DNA of 64,000 nucleotides from NCBI RefSeq assembly GCF_965227365.1, contig NZ_OZ245754.1, positions 3,906,001-3,970,000 on the forward strand, given 5' to 3'. A model generated the notes under the pieces. The model saw nothing but the letters and a program-made list of their open reading frames with translations, was not told the DNA's origin and made no database searches. This DNA comes from Hwanghaeella sp965227365 (GTDB lineage Bacteria; Pseudomonadota; Alphaproteobacteria; UBA8366; Aestuariispiraceae). The translations under genes and the position numbers were made by a program. Below are positions 52,169 through 61,061 of the stretch, in pieces (positions within the stretch are counted from its first letter, which is position 1; the number at the start of each line of letters is the position of its first letter).

Positions 52169-53602
52169 CTAAAATTTTAGTAGGAAACGGACGATTTTCC
52201 GGGTGCGTTCCGAAAACAGGGCAGGCGTGAAGAAACTGCCCGCCGCGCGTTTCGATACCTCGCCCAAGGTCGGATAGGGAAAGGTCAGCCCCGCGATGGC
52301 ACCAATTTTCTGCTTGCCGGCAATCGCCTGAACCCAGGGCATGATCAGTTCACCCGCATGTGGGCCCGCGATCGTCGCCCCTTTGACCCGGCCCTTCTTG
52401 TCGGTGACCACCTTGATCAATCCATGTGTGGCGTGTTCCGCCTGGGCCCGGTCGTTCTCGGCGAAACTCCAACGCAGCAGGCGGACGCCGCCTTCTCCAA
52501 GCGCCTCGACGGCCTGCGCCTCGGTCATGCCGACATGCGCCATCTCAGGGTCGGTATAGGTGACCCAGGGAAAGGCCGACTGGTCCGTTTTCGCCCAGAA
52601 CATCTTGAACAGTGTCTGACGAATTATGATGCCGGCATGATAGTTCGCCATATGAGTGAATTGCAGCCCGCCCGCCACGTCGCCAATGGCGAATACATGC
52701 TTGTTCGACGTTCGAAGGCCGGAATTCACCGTTATGCCTCTGGCCGTATGCTCGATGCCCGCGGCCGGCAGATCGAGGTCTTCCACATTCGGTTTCCGAC
52801 CGGCGGCAATGAGCAGATGCGTGCCGGACAATTCCGACCGCTCGCCGTCGCGCTCGACCGATACCGTCACACCGGAACCGTTTTCGGAGACCGAAAGAAC
52901 TTTCGTCCCTTCCAGCAGGGTCAGGCCCTCCGCTCTCAACCGCTGCTTCACGATACCCGCACATTCGGGATCGTCCCGGCCGAGAATGTCGAGCATCTCG
53001 ACAACCGTGACCTGGGCCCCGAGGCGGCGATGGGCCTGAGCCAATTCCACGCCGATCGGTCCACCGCCCACGACAATCAAATGGCCGATTGGATCGGCGT
53101 TGTCGAAGATCGTCTCATTGGTGAAATGCGGTGTTTCGGAAAGGCCGGGAATTGGCGGCACCAACGGGCGGGAGCCGGTGGCGACAACGAAATGCTTTGC
53201 GCGGACGACCTGCCCCGAGTCCGTCGTCACCTCGCGCCCGCCGGTGAACCGCGCGGACGCCTGCAAGACGGTAACGCCCAATCCTTCGAACCGCTCAACG
53301 GAATCCATGGGGGCGATGGAGGCAATCACCCCTTTCACATGATCGCGGACGCGGCCCATGTCGATTGCCGGTTCGGCGGCGGAAACGCCGAACTGGTCGG
53401 CCGTCCGGATGGAATGGGCGGCATGCCCCGCCGCGATCAGCGCTTTGGACGGAACACAGCCCGTATTCAGGCAATCCCCGCCCATCTCCGCCCGCTCGAT
53501 CAAAACGACCCGCGCGCCCATTTGCGACGCACCGGCGGCAACGGACAACCCACCCGAACCGCCGCCGATGACACAGATATCCGCTTCAATGGTATCCGAC
53601 AC
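52169..53602 (-). CDS. Mercuric-reductase-like FAD disulfide oxidoreductase
   Basis: A 477-residue flavoprotein of the dihydrolipoamide dehydrogenase/mercuric reductase superfamily: FAD motif GGGSGGLSVAAG, redox-active Cys44 and Cys49 (GGDCLNTGCVPSK), NAD(P) motif VVGGGPIGVELAQ and FAD motif VFAIGDVAGGLQ. It lacks the N-terminal metal-binding domain and the C-terminal Cys pair of true MerA. The dimer-interface His of HPTxxE is replaced by Tyr443 (YPTLGE), with Glu447 retained. Likely reduces a disulfide or metal substrate; which one is unknown. Confidence 0.9.
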   Translation of the reverse strand: MSDTIEADICVIGGGSGGLSVAAGASQMGARVVLIERAEMGGDCLNTGCVPSKALIAAGHAAHSIRTADQFGVSAAEPAIDMGRVRDHVKGVIASIAPMDSVERFEGLGVTVLQASARFTGGREVTTDSGQVVRAKHFVVATGSRPLVPPIPGLSETPHFTNETIFDNADPIGHLIVVGGGPIGVELAQAHRRLGAQVTVVEMLDILGRDDPECAGIVKQRLRAEGLTLLEGTKVLSVSENGSGVTVSVERDGERSELSGTHLLIAAGRKPNVEDLDLPAAGIEHTARGITVNSGLRTSNKHVFAIGDVAGGLQFTHMANYHAGIIIRQTLFKMFWAKTDQSAFPWVTYTDPEMAHVGMTEAQAVEALGEGGVRLLRWSFAENDRAQAEHATHGLIKVVTDKKGRVKGATIAGPHAGELIMPWVQAIAGKQKIGAIAGLTFPYPTLGEVSKRAAGSFFTPALFSERTRKIVRFLLKF

Positions 53603-53736
53603 GTTTGCTCTTCCTGTGACTGGACCTATTCCTATTCACGGGTCATCCCGTCGTGCTCACCTAGGTCCGTCCAAAGGCGGCCACCACGCACATCGCCTCA
53701 CAAAGCCGTTAACAGGGACAGATCGCAAGGGCCGGA

Positions 53737-56373
53737 TCACAGGGATTTGGACGCGATCTCGAAACTATCCTTGCTGAGCACCGGCACAGCCACGATACGT
53801 TCGAGCGCCGCCCGCATCAGCGCCTGGCGATCAGCGTCATACCGCCGCCAACTGCCCAAAGCGCCGACCATACGGGCCGCCACTTGCGGGTTAAGCGAAT
53901 CCAGTTCGATGACGCTATCGGCCAGGAACGTGTATCCGCTGCCGTCCTTGGCATGGAAGCAGACCGGGTTGGCCATGGCGAAGGCGCCGACAAGAGAGCG
54001 GACCTTGTTGGGATTGCGGATGTCGAAACAGGGATGCTTGGTCAACGCCTTGACGCGACTGAGCGTATCGGAGCGGGAGGACATGGCCTGCAGCGCGAAC
54101 CATTTGTCCATTACCTGCGCGTTGTCCTTCCATTTCGCCTCAAAAGCTTCCAATGCCGCGGTACGCTCCGGCCCGTCGGTTTCGATCAGGATCGAAAGGG
54201 CGGCGACCGTATCGGTCATGTTGTCCGCCCGGTCGAGACAGTCCTTCGCAAGCCGTGCGGCCGCCGGACCGTAATCCGCGGTGAGATAGGCGAGCGCTAC
54301 ATTCCGCAAGGCACGCCGCCCGGCCTGTTCCGCCGTCGGAGAAAAAGCCTCGCGAACCTCGTTGGCCGCCATGACCTCCTGTAATTCGGCCTTCAAATCG
54401 CTGCCGATCTTACGGCGCAGTTCCGACCGGACGGCATGGATTTCGTCGACATGAACCACCGGCAGCTGTTCGCCCACGAATTCCTCGGTCGGCAAGGTAA
54501 TCGCCAGTGCCTTGAAGGCGGGATCAAGGTCGTTGTCCCGCAGAATGTTCCGGACCGCCCCGACAAAGGCATCCTGTCCCGTTCCGTCACTCTGTGCGCC
54601 CCCCGTCATGGCCGCAACGGCGGCCTTCATCAGCCGCGTCCCGTATTGCTGGCCGGCTTCCCAGCGCGCAAAGGGGTCGCTGTCATGCGCCATCAGAAAG
54701 GCCAGGTCCTCGTCGGTCTGATCTGTGTTCAGGATGACAGGCGCGCCGAAGCCTCGATTGGCGGACAGCACGGGTCGATCGCCTATGTCCTTGAAGGTGA
54801 CCGTCTGGCGACGTTCCGTCAGGTGAATCAATCCGCCGTCGTCCAACGCCGGCGACTCGCTGACAAGCGCTAGATCGCCGCCATTCGCACCGAGGAGCCC
54901 GATCCGCAAGGGAATATGCAGCGGGTGCTTTTCGGCTTGGCCGGGTGTCGGCCGCGTCGTCTGTTCCAGCGTCAGTGTGTAGGTTCGATTGATCCCGTCA
55001 TAGTCGGTGCTCACCGTTACCTCGGGCGTGCCCGACTGCGAGTACCAGCGTTTAAACAGGGACAGATCCTTGTCGTTGGCATCCGCCATCGCCGCGACAA
55101 AATCGTCGCAGGTCACCGCTTGCCCGTCATGGCGTTCGAAATAAAGCCGCAACCCGGCATTGAAGCCGTCCTGGCCGAGCAGGGTCTGCATCATGCCGAT
55201 GACTTCCGCGCCCTTTTCGTAAACCGTCGCAGTATAGAAATTATTGATCTCGATATAACTGTCCGGCCGGACCGGGTGGGACAGCGGGCCGGAATCCTCC
55301 GGGAACTGTCGGGCGCGCAGCGCCCGCACATCCTGGATCCGCTTTACGGGTCTGGACCGCTGATCGGATGAGAATTCCTGATCCCGAAAGACGGTAAGGC
55401 CTTCCTTCAGGCTCAATTGGAACCAGTCACGGCAGGTGACCCGGTTGCCGGTCCAGTTATGGAAGTATTCGTGCGCGACGATGGATTCGATATTCGCGAA
55501 ATCCGCGTCGGTAGCCGTCCCGGCGTCGGCCAGGATGTATTTCGCGTTGAACACATTCAGGCTCTTGTTCTCCATCGCGCCCATGTTGAAATCGCTGACG
55601 GCGACGATGTTGAAAATGTCCAGGTCGTATTCCAGGCCGAACCGTTCCTCATCCCAACGCATCGAACGGATAAGGGAATCCATGGCGTACCCGCAACGGT
55701 CCTCATTGCCATGCTCGACGAAGATTCGCAGCGTGACGTCGCGTCCGGACATGGTCCGGAAATGATCCTCGACCATCGCCAGATCGCCGGCGACCAGCGC
55801 GAACAGATAGGACGGCTTCGGGAAAGGATCCTCCCAAACCGATTCGTGGCGGCCATCACCGAGATCGCTTGTCGAGATGTTGTTGCCGTTGGAAAGCATC
55901 ACCGGGCAGGCAGTCTTGTCGCCGCGCAGCGTCACCCGGTACTTGGCCATGACATCCGGCCGGTCCGGGAAATAGGTGATGCGTCGAAAACCTTCCGCCT
56001 CGCACTGCGTGCAGAACATGGTATTCGACACATAGAGCCCCTCCAGCCGCGTATTGGCCTTGGGGTTTATCGCGGCACGGACCGCCAGGGTGAAATCGTC
56101 GGGCGCATCGAAGACGGTCAGGGATTCTTCCGTGACCTGATAGCCGGCCGGCGGCACCGCGGTCCCATCGATCGAAAGGTCGAGCAGTTCGAGGTTCTCG
56201 CCATCCAGAACCAGGGGATCGCCCGATGCCCCGCCCGTGCGGCGAAGGCGCAGGACCGATGAAACGATCGTCCTGTCGGGTTCGAGATCGAAGGTAAGAT
56301 CGACCGTGTCGACCGAAAACACCGGCGGTTCATAATCGGCGAGCCGAATGGTCTGGGGAAGATCGGTTTTCAT
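53737..56373 (-). CDS. pepN: Aminopeptidase N
   Basis: Zinc aminopeptidase with broad N-terminal specificity, cytosolic in bacteria. The 878-residue protein of the M1 family carries the substrate-recognition block GAMEN (265-269) and the zinc motif His301-Glu302-x-x-His305 (HEYFHNWTGNRVTCRDWF) with LSLKEGLTVFRDQEFS after it. The long C-terminal helical domain is complete, ending near DSFEIASKSL. Full length for the family. Confidence 0.97.
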   Translation of the reverse strand: MKTDLPQTIRLADYEPPVFSVDTVDLTFDLEPDRTIVSSVLRLRRTGGASGDPLVLDGENLELLDLSIDGTAVPPAGYQVTEESLTVFDAPDDFTLAVRAAINPKANTRLEGLYVSNTMFCTQCEAEGFRRITYFPDRPDVMAKYRVTLRGDKTACPVMLSNGNNISTSDLGDGRHESVWEDPFPKPSYLFALVAGDLAMVEDHFRTMSGRDVTLRIFVEHGNEDRCGYAMDSLIRSMRWDEERFGLEYDLDIFNIVAVSDFNMGAMENKSLNVFNAKYILADAGTATDADFANIESIVAHEYFHNWTGNRVTCRDWFQLSLKEGLTVFRDQEFSSDQRSRPVKRIQDVRALRARQFPEDSGPLSHPVRPDSYIEINNFYTATVYEKGAEVIGMMQTLLGQDGFNAGLRLYFERHDGQAVTCDDFVAAMADANDKDLSLFKRWYSQSGTPEVTVSTDYDGINRTYTLTLEQTTRPTPGQAEKHPLHIPLRIGLLGANGGDLALVSESPALDDGGLIHLTERRQTVTFKDIGDRPVLSANRGFGAPVILNTDQTDEDLAFLMAHDSDPFARWEAGQQYGTRLMKAAVAAMTGGAQSDGTGQDAFVGAVRNILRDNDLDPAFKALAITLPTEEFVGEQLPVVHVDEIHAVRSELRRKIGSDLKAELQEVMAANEVREAFSPTAEQAGRRALRNVALAYLTADYGPAAARLAKDCLDRADNMTDTVAALSILIETDGPERTAALEAFEAKWKDNAQVMDKWFALQAMSSRSDTLSRVKALTKHPCFDIRNPNKVRSLVGAFAMANPVCFHAKDGSGYTFLADSVIELDSLNPQVAARMVGALGSWRRYDADRQALMRAALERIVAVPVLSKDSFEIASKSL

Positions 56374-56475
56374 GGATACGCACTACTCCTGGTGTCGAGA
56401 ACCAGGAAATTAGCGCATTTTCCAGCCTTGGAAAGCCGCACGATCATCAAGGGCCGGCAAGGCTGCCCGATATGT

Positions 56476-57333
56476 CTATTCGGATGGCTGTTGGTTCGGC
56501 GGCCGTGCCTCGACGGAGCCGGGCCCGTTCTTGCGGGCCTTTTCCAGATACCATTCTGCATCGGCGACGAGACCCGCAAAATCCTGCTTCTGGTTGTCGT
56601 ATTCGACCGCACTGACACAGATGTTCACATCGATCATCTGTCCGGCGTGCTGCAGTCCGCTTTTGCCGAGGCGATCACAGATTCGGTGCGCCACCGGCAT
56701 CGCCTGCTCCAGATTCGTCTCAGGCAAGACCGCGATGAAGCGGCCATCCTGGATCCGCGCCAGCGTATCGACGACACGCAGGGAATGACGCGCAATCTCG
56801 CTGACGAACTTGATCACCGCATCGCGGTTTTCGCGCCGGTCCTGCGCCAGCAATTCAAGGATATCGAAGCGCAGAATGGAGAACGGCCGCTTGTAACGCC
56901 GCGCCATTTCGACCGCCTCGGTGCCGCGCAGTTCCGCGTGGGACCAATTGCTGCTGCTGGTCAGTGGATCCATGTGACTGAGGCGGGTGAGGTCGTCCTC
57001 CACCTTTCTGGTCTCGGTAACATCGCGCACGACGGTCAACCGTCCGCCGTCATCCATTTCATATTGCGCGACGATGATAACCTGCCCGCTCGGCAAGGCC
57101 TTTTCCAACCCGTTGCTGGTCACATGCTCATGCGCGAGGATGTTTCTGGCTTCGAAACGCAGGGAATCGAAAATGATCGTTCCGTCCGCCGCTTCGATCC
57201 GGACACCGTCCGAACCGATCTGAAGCGCACGCTCCAAAGCCTCGATGCGCGCCTCCATGTCATTCTTTTCCCGGTCAGTCACTGGAAAGCTTCCCTGATC
57301 CGTTCTCTGGAGTCTTTTTGCAGATTCCATCAT
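56476..57333 (-). CDS. PAS-GGDEF-like protein with degenerate active site
   Basis: A roughly 285-residue protein with an N-terminal PAS-like sensing region (GVRIEAADGTIIFDSLRFEA to LTVVRDVTETRK) joined by a short helix to a GGDEF-fold domain that begins HMDPLTSSSNWSHAE. The signature position reads ARIQDGRFIAVLPET instead of the usual GGDEF, so it is probably not an active diguanylate cyclase. No EAL domain. Start at ATG 57333, with a later ATG at 57258 possible. Perhaps a c-di-GMP or GTP sensor (inference). Confidence 0.8.
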   Translation of the reverse strand: MMESAKRLQRTDQGSFPVTDREKNDMEARIEALERALQIGSDGVRIEAADGTIIFDSLRFEARNILAHEHVTSNGLEKALPSGQVIIVAQYEMDDGGRLTVVRDVTETRKVEDDLTRLSHMDPLTSSSNWSHAELRGTEAVEMARRYKRPFSILRFDILELLAQDRRENRDAVIKFVSEIARHSLRVVDTLARIQDGRFIAVLPETNLEQAMPVAHRICDRLGKSGLQHAGQMIDVNICVSAVEYDNQKQDFAGLVADAEWYLEKARKNGPGSVEARPPNQQPSE

Positions 57334-57486
57334 TTTGGTCACGATTCATCATACCCGAAAAGCTGTCGTTCCTAATACTCATGCCATCGGGTTCTATTCG
57401 GACCTACCGGAATTCGCTGTGACCGACGGCACGATTCACTAGAATTTGGGTAAAATGCCAGACGATGGCAGGCAGGGGCCGGAGGG

Positions 57487-58149
57487 CTATCGAAGCGTAT
57501 GCGGCGGCAGTTCGGCGGTGAAATCATGGGGTTCGGTATCCCGTACGGACGGACGCTCGCAGACCCTGCCCCAGAACCCGCATAGCGCGGGATAGTTCCG
57601 GGCGAGGTCCGCCGCAGCCGGCACGCGCAAGCCGTAATCCAATATCGGCGCCAGGACGAGGTCGGCCAATGTCACGCCATCCCGATCCCCCGGACCGAGA
57701 AGGGAGTCGATGACCGAGAAAGCCGTATCGGTAACCTGGAGAGATGCATTCACTGTATCGGGATCGGTCGTCCCGCCCTCGACGGGTTTGCGGAGGACCT
57801 CCACGAACAGCCCCCAGACAAGAGCCTTGTACAGGTAGCTGTCGCAGATGCCGATGATCTGGTTCTGACGGGCTCGGCCCAGAGCATCCGCCGGCTGTAG
57901 CGGGGGGCCTTCGAACGCCTCGTCGACATAGCGAATGATGGCCTGGGTCTCGATGATCCGCGTTCCGTTATGGAAAAAGACCGGCATCTTGCCGAAAGGA
58001 TGCAGGTCACGGTTCGGGTCAGGTGGGTTCTCGGCGAAAGGGTTCAGGGGAAGCAGATTGTAGGCAACGCCTTTTTCCGCGAGCGCGAGGCGGGCGATCC
58101 GCACATAGACGCTGAAGTCCATGCCATGCAGTTCGACCGGTTCGGACAC
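57487..58149 (-). CDS. Glutathione S-transferase family protein
   Basis: A 220-residue thioredoxin-fold/helical protein. The N-terminal domain reads YVRIARLALAEKGVAYNLL and has the glutathione-binding ETQAIIRYVDEAF; the helical C-terminal domain includes GVTLADLVLAPILDY, the usual N-capping box. Catalytic class not clear. It lies 37 bases past a sugar-isomerase-like gene, with which it may be co-transcribed, in a group of oxygen and aldolase-related enzymes. Confidence 0.88.
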   Translation of the reverse strand: MSEPVELHGMDFSVYVRIARLALAEKGVAYNLLPLNPFAENPPDPNRDLHPFGKMPVFFHNGTRIIETQAIIRYVDEAFEGPPLQPADALGRARQNQIIGICDSYLYKALVWGLFVEVLRKPVEGGTTDPDTVNASLQVTDTAFSVIDSLLGPGDRDGVTLADLVLAPILDYGLRVPAAADLARNYPALCGFWGRVCERPSVRDTEPHDFTAELPPHTLR

Positions 58150-58186
58150 GCTTCCCTCCGCAGTTCGACCTGGCCCTGCTCGCGCG

Positions 58187-59029
58187 TCACGCCCCGTCGA
58201 GCGCGTTCCAGATGTTTTCGACCCGTTCCTTGATCATCAGGGCTTCTTCCCAACGGTCGGACATTTCGTAGCCATCCGGCCCGGTGATCGCATATTCGAC
58301 CGGCCCCAGTTCGCAGAGGAAATTGACCACTGCATCGTCCGCCGCCCTGCCCCGCCAGGACCGCAGACCGTCTTCCCACCATTTCGCGAACTGATCGAAC
58401 CATTTCTGGTGCTGCGGAAAGGAAATCTGAACCTGAACCTGCTCGCGGCTGGCCACGCGCCCTTGAAATGCGTCGGAACGGGCCAGAATCCGCTGGATCA
58501 AGGCGTCGTCCTCGGCAGAGATCGGATACCAGAACTCCCTGTCGACAAGATAATGGGAAAGATCCGCGCAGAGCTTCATTTCGGGGATCGCATCGATCAG
58601 CTGCAGCGTTGCGAACAGATCGTTGGTGATGCAGTTCCGATGGGTTTCGAACAGGATCGGGACCTCTTCCTCGCCGGCCATGTCAATCCAGGCCCGGATC
58701 ACCGGGATCATCTCCTCGACCGTGATCGGCATGACCTGCCCGATTATGTTGACATAGCGGGTGTCGAATTGTTTCGACATCCGAAGGACCGGCCTCAGGT
58801 CTTCAATGGTCTGCGGGAAAGCGTTGATCAGGCAGCCCAGCCCGTGCCGCTCGAAATGGGGTCGCGTCGCCAGGGCCTCCTCATTGTTCATGACGCCGAG
58901 ATCGATCGCCATGCCCGCATAGCCCGCATCGGCGACCATCTGGAAATTTTCCGCGACCGGCCGTTCGAAACCGTCGGGCCGCCGCAACTCCATCGCCCAA
59001 AGCGATTGGAAAACCTCCAGACGCTGCAT
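58187..59029 (-). CDS. TIM-barrel sugar isomerase/epimerase-like protein
   Basis: A 280-residue barrel protein of the xylose isomerase-like superfamily (AP endonuclease 2 fold). Likely metal-site blocks are ILFETHRNCITNDLF and LCADLSHYLVDREFW, with QVQISFPQHQ before the final acidic stretch CELGPVEYAIT. Its start overlaps the desaturase stop by one base (TGATG), so the two are translationally coupled. The substrate is unknown. Confidence 0.82.
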   Translation of the reverse strand: MQRLEVFQSLWAMELRRPDGFERPVAENFQMVADAGYAGMAIDLGVMNNEEALATRPHFERHGLGCLINAFPQTIEDLRPVLRMSKQFDTRYVNIIGQVMPITVEEMIPVIRAWIDMAGEEEVPILFETHRNCITNDLFATLQLIDAIPEMKLCADLSHYLVDREFWYPISAEDDALIQRILARSDAFQGRVASREQVQVQISFPQHQKWFDQFAKWWEDGLRSWRGRAADDAVVNFLCELGPVEYAITGPDGYEMSDRWEEALMIKERVENIWNALDGA

Positions 59030-60036
59030 CAGGCAGTCTTTGCCGTCGCCGGCAGATCATCGGGAAGCCCGTCGGCGATCCATACCTGATCCATCGGATA
59101 ATCCGCCTCCGTCCGGCCGTTCATCAGGCGGCGGATTGCTTGCGCCTGGAAACCGAAATAGGTCATCGAGTAGGGTTCCCGCCCCCATTTCTCCACGATA
59201 TCCCGATGCAGTTCGGGCAACAGGTGGAACGGCACCGACGGGAAGGTGTGATGTGCCGTGTGATACTGCATGTTCCACGCCATCCACCGCATGAAGGCGT
59301 TCGTGCGCAGGGTGCGGGTATTTTCCAGCGTGTTCGGATTGTGGCTGAGCCCGAGATGCTCGCTGGAATTCTGTAGTTGATGAACGCATTTCGTCAGCAT
59401 CATGGGTGCGAGCCAGAAAATCACCGCCGCCCAGCTTTCCAAGACGAGCGAGACGACCGCGATCCCCAGATACAGCAGGAAATGGACCCGGCCCTCGAAG
59501 ATGACCGTCGCGTGTTCCTTTTCGCGGATATATGGCTCCACGACGATGCCGCGCGTGAAACGCAGGATCCGTGCGATCCGCGTCTGCCAATAGACGATCC
59601 CCGACAGCCAAAGCAGATAACTTCCCAGCGTGAACGGGTCCCGCGCCAGTTCGCCGTCCTTTTCCCAGTCCTGGGTATGGCGGTGATGGGCGAAATGCTG
59701 GATCTGATCGAAGTCCCGCGGATAGAGTTCGATGAATCCGACAAGGCGTCCGAACCACTCGTTCAGCCATTTGGTCTGGAAAACCGTGTTGTGGCTCAAT
59801 TCATGCTGCGCGGCATAAAGGAAGTTCAACAGGACGCCGTGCAGAATGAAGACCGGGACGGCCCAATAGCTGCCCCATGTCTGCCAGAGCAGAGCACCCG
59901 TGGCGCAGATCGCGCCCAGATGGCTCAGCATCTGCAGCCAGCCCTTTGCGTCCGACTTGGCGCTCAGCACCTTCAGACGCTGCGGGTCGATCAAACCGCG
60001 TCTGCCCACGAAATCATCGACGGTCCGTTGAACCAT
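59029..60036 (-). CDS. Membrane fatty acid desaturase/hydroxylase family
   Basis: A 335-residue di-iron membrane protein. Three histidine clusters are visible: HELSH (78-82), HFAHHRH (114-120) and QYHTAHH near residue 255, with about four hydrophobic segments, the standard desaturase arrangement. Such enzymes oxidise acyl chains or other hydrophobic or amine substrates. It is translationally coupled to the isomerase-like gene. The partner electron donor is not in the window. Confidence 0.88.
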   Translation of the reverse strand: MVQRTVDDFVGRRGLIDPQRLKVLSAKSDAKGWLQMLSHLGAICATGALLWQTWGSYWAVPVFILHGVLLNFLYAAQHELSHNTVFQTKWLNEWFGRLVGFIELYPRDFDQIQHFAHHRHTQDWEKDGELARDPFTLGSYLLWLSGIVYWQTRIARILRFTRGIVVEPYIREKEHATVIFEGRVHFLLYLGIAVVSLVLESWAAVIFWLAPMMLTKCVHQLQNSSEHLGLSHNPNTLENTRTLRTNAFMRWMAWNMQYHTAHHTFPSVPFHLLPELHRDIVEKWGREPYSMTYFGFQAQAIRRLMNGRTEADYPMDQVWIADGLPDDLPATAKTA

Positions 60037-60124
60037 TGTTCAGCCTCCTCACTCAGGATGTCTGTCCGACAACTCCTCCCTGAGGCGATTCTTGTTCTTT
60101 GTTTCCCAGCCTGTCTAGCACGGG

Positions 60125-60883
60125 TTAATCGTTAAGGGCGGTCAGATTTTCTCGCGCCTTCGTAACCATGGCGACGAAATCGGTATAGACCGTCACGAAC
60201 TGGAAGCCCTTGGCGATCCAGTCCTTCGCCATTTCGACCGATCCGCAGTGAATGCCGGCAACGACACCGCAATCGCGGGCCCGGCGCACGATCTCCTCGA
60301 TCGCGCCGACCACTTCGGGGTTCGTCGGGACGCCGGCCGGCTGATGGCCCAGACTCAACGCCAGATCGCTCGGCCCGACATAGATGCCGTCGATACCATC
60401 GGTCCGGCAGATCGCTTCCAGATTGCTCATCGCTTCCCGGGTCTCGATCATCGCCATGTTGATGATGGTTTCGTTCGCCTTGGCGGCGTAATCAGCACCG
60501 CCGTAGAGCAGGCCGCGCTGGGGTCCGTAACTGCGTTCGCCCTGGGGCGGAAACTTGCTGTTCTTGACCAGCATCGCCGCATCGTCCGGGGTGTTCACCA
60601 TCGGACAGATGATGCCGTAGCAGCCATCGTCCAGCACACGCATGATCTTTGCCGGATCGTTCCAGGCAACGCGTGCCAGCGGCGTGCAGTCGAAGCGGCT
60701 CACGACCTGAAACAGCTGCCGGGCGGTCAGTTCATCCGCGAAACCGTGCTGAAGGTCGACGGTGCATGAATCCCAGCCGACACTGGCCATGCCCTCGGCC
60801 GCCATGGTCGACTCCAGCGCCAGCCAACCGTTCTTGACGACCCCACCGGATGCCCAAATTTCTCTTACCTTGTTCGGCCGCAC
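60125..60883 (-). CDS. HpcH/HpaI-family aldolase
   Basis: A 252-residue TIM-barrel aldolase related to HpaI and 2-dehydro-3-deoxyglucarate aldolase, which cleave 2-oxo acids to pyruvate and an aldehyde with a divalent metal. Visible blocks: ARVAWNDPAKIMRVLDDG, GIICPMVNTPDDA, MIETREAMSNLEAI with a metal glutamate, and GIDGIYVGPSDLALSLG. Start at a GTG (60883) with GGGGA about seven bases upstream. It begins a minus-strand group with the desaturase, isomerase and GST genes. Confidence 0.9.
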   Translation of the reverse strand: MRPNKVREIWASGGVVKNGWLALESTMAAEGMASVGWDSCTVDLQHGFADELTARQLFQVVSRFDCTPLARVAWNDPAKIMRVLDDGCYGIICPMVNTPDDAAMLVKNSKFPPQGERSYGPQRGLLYGGADYAAKANETIINMAMIETREAMSNLEAICRTDGIDGIYVGPSDLALSLGHQPAGVPTNPEVVGAIEEIVRRARDCGVVAGIHCGSVEMAKDWIAKGFQFVTVYTDFVAMVTKARENLTALND

Positions 60884-61061
60884 CGCCCGTCCCCTTGAGC
60901 TTTGTGATTGTTTTGAATCGGGGCTGCCGCCCCGGCGCGGCAGCATCGCGCGGAAGCGACCCTGCTTCAAGGAATATGCAGTCCCCGAACACCCTGGAAA
61001 TGCCGGGTCAACGGTGCTGTTCCGAAACGCCACTGATCGGCGGCGAGGGGGCCGGTCGCGG

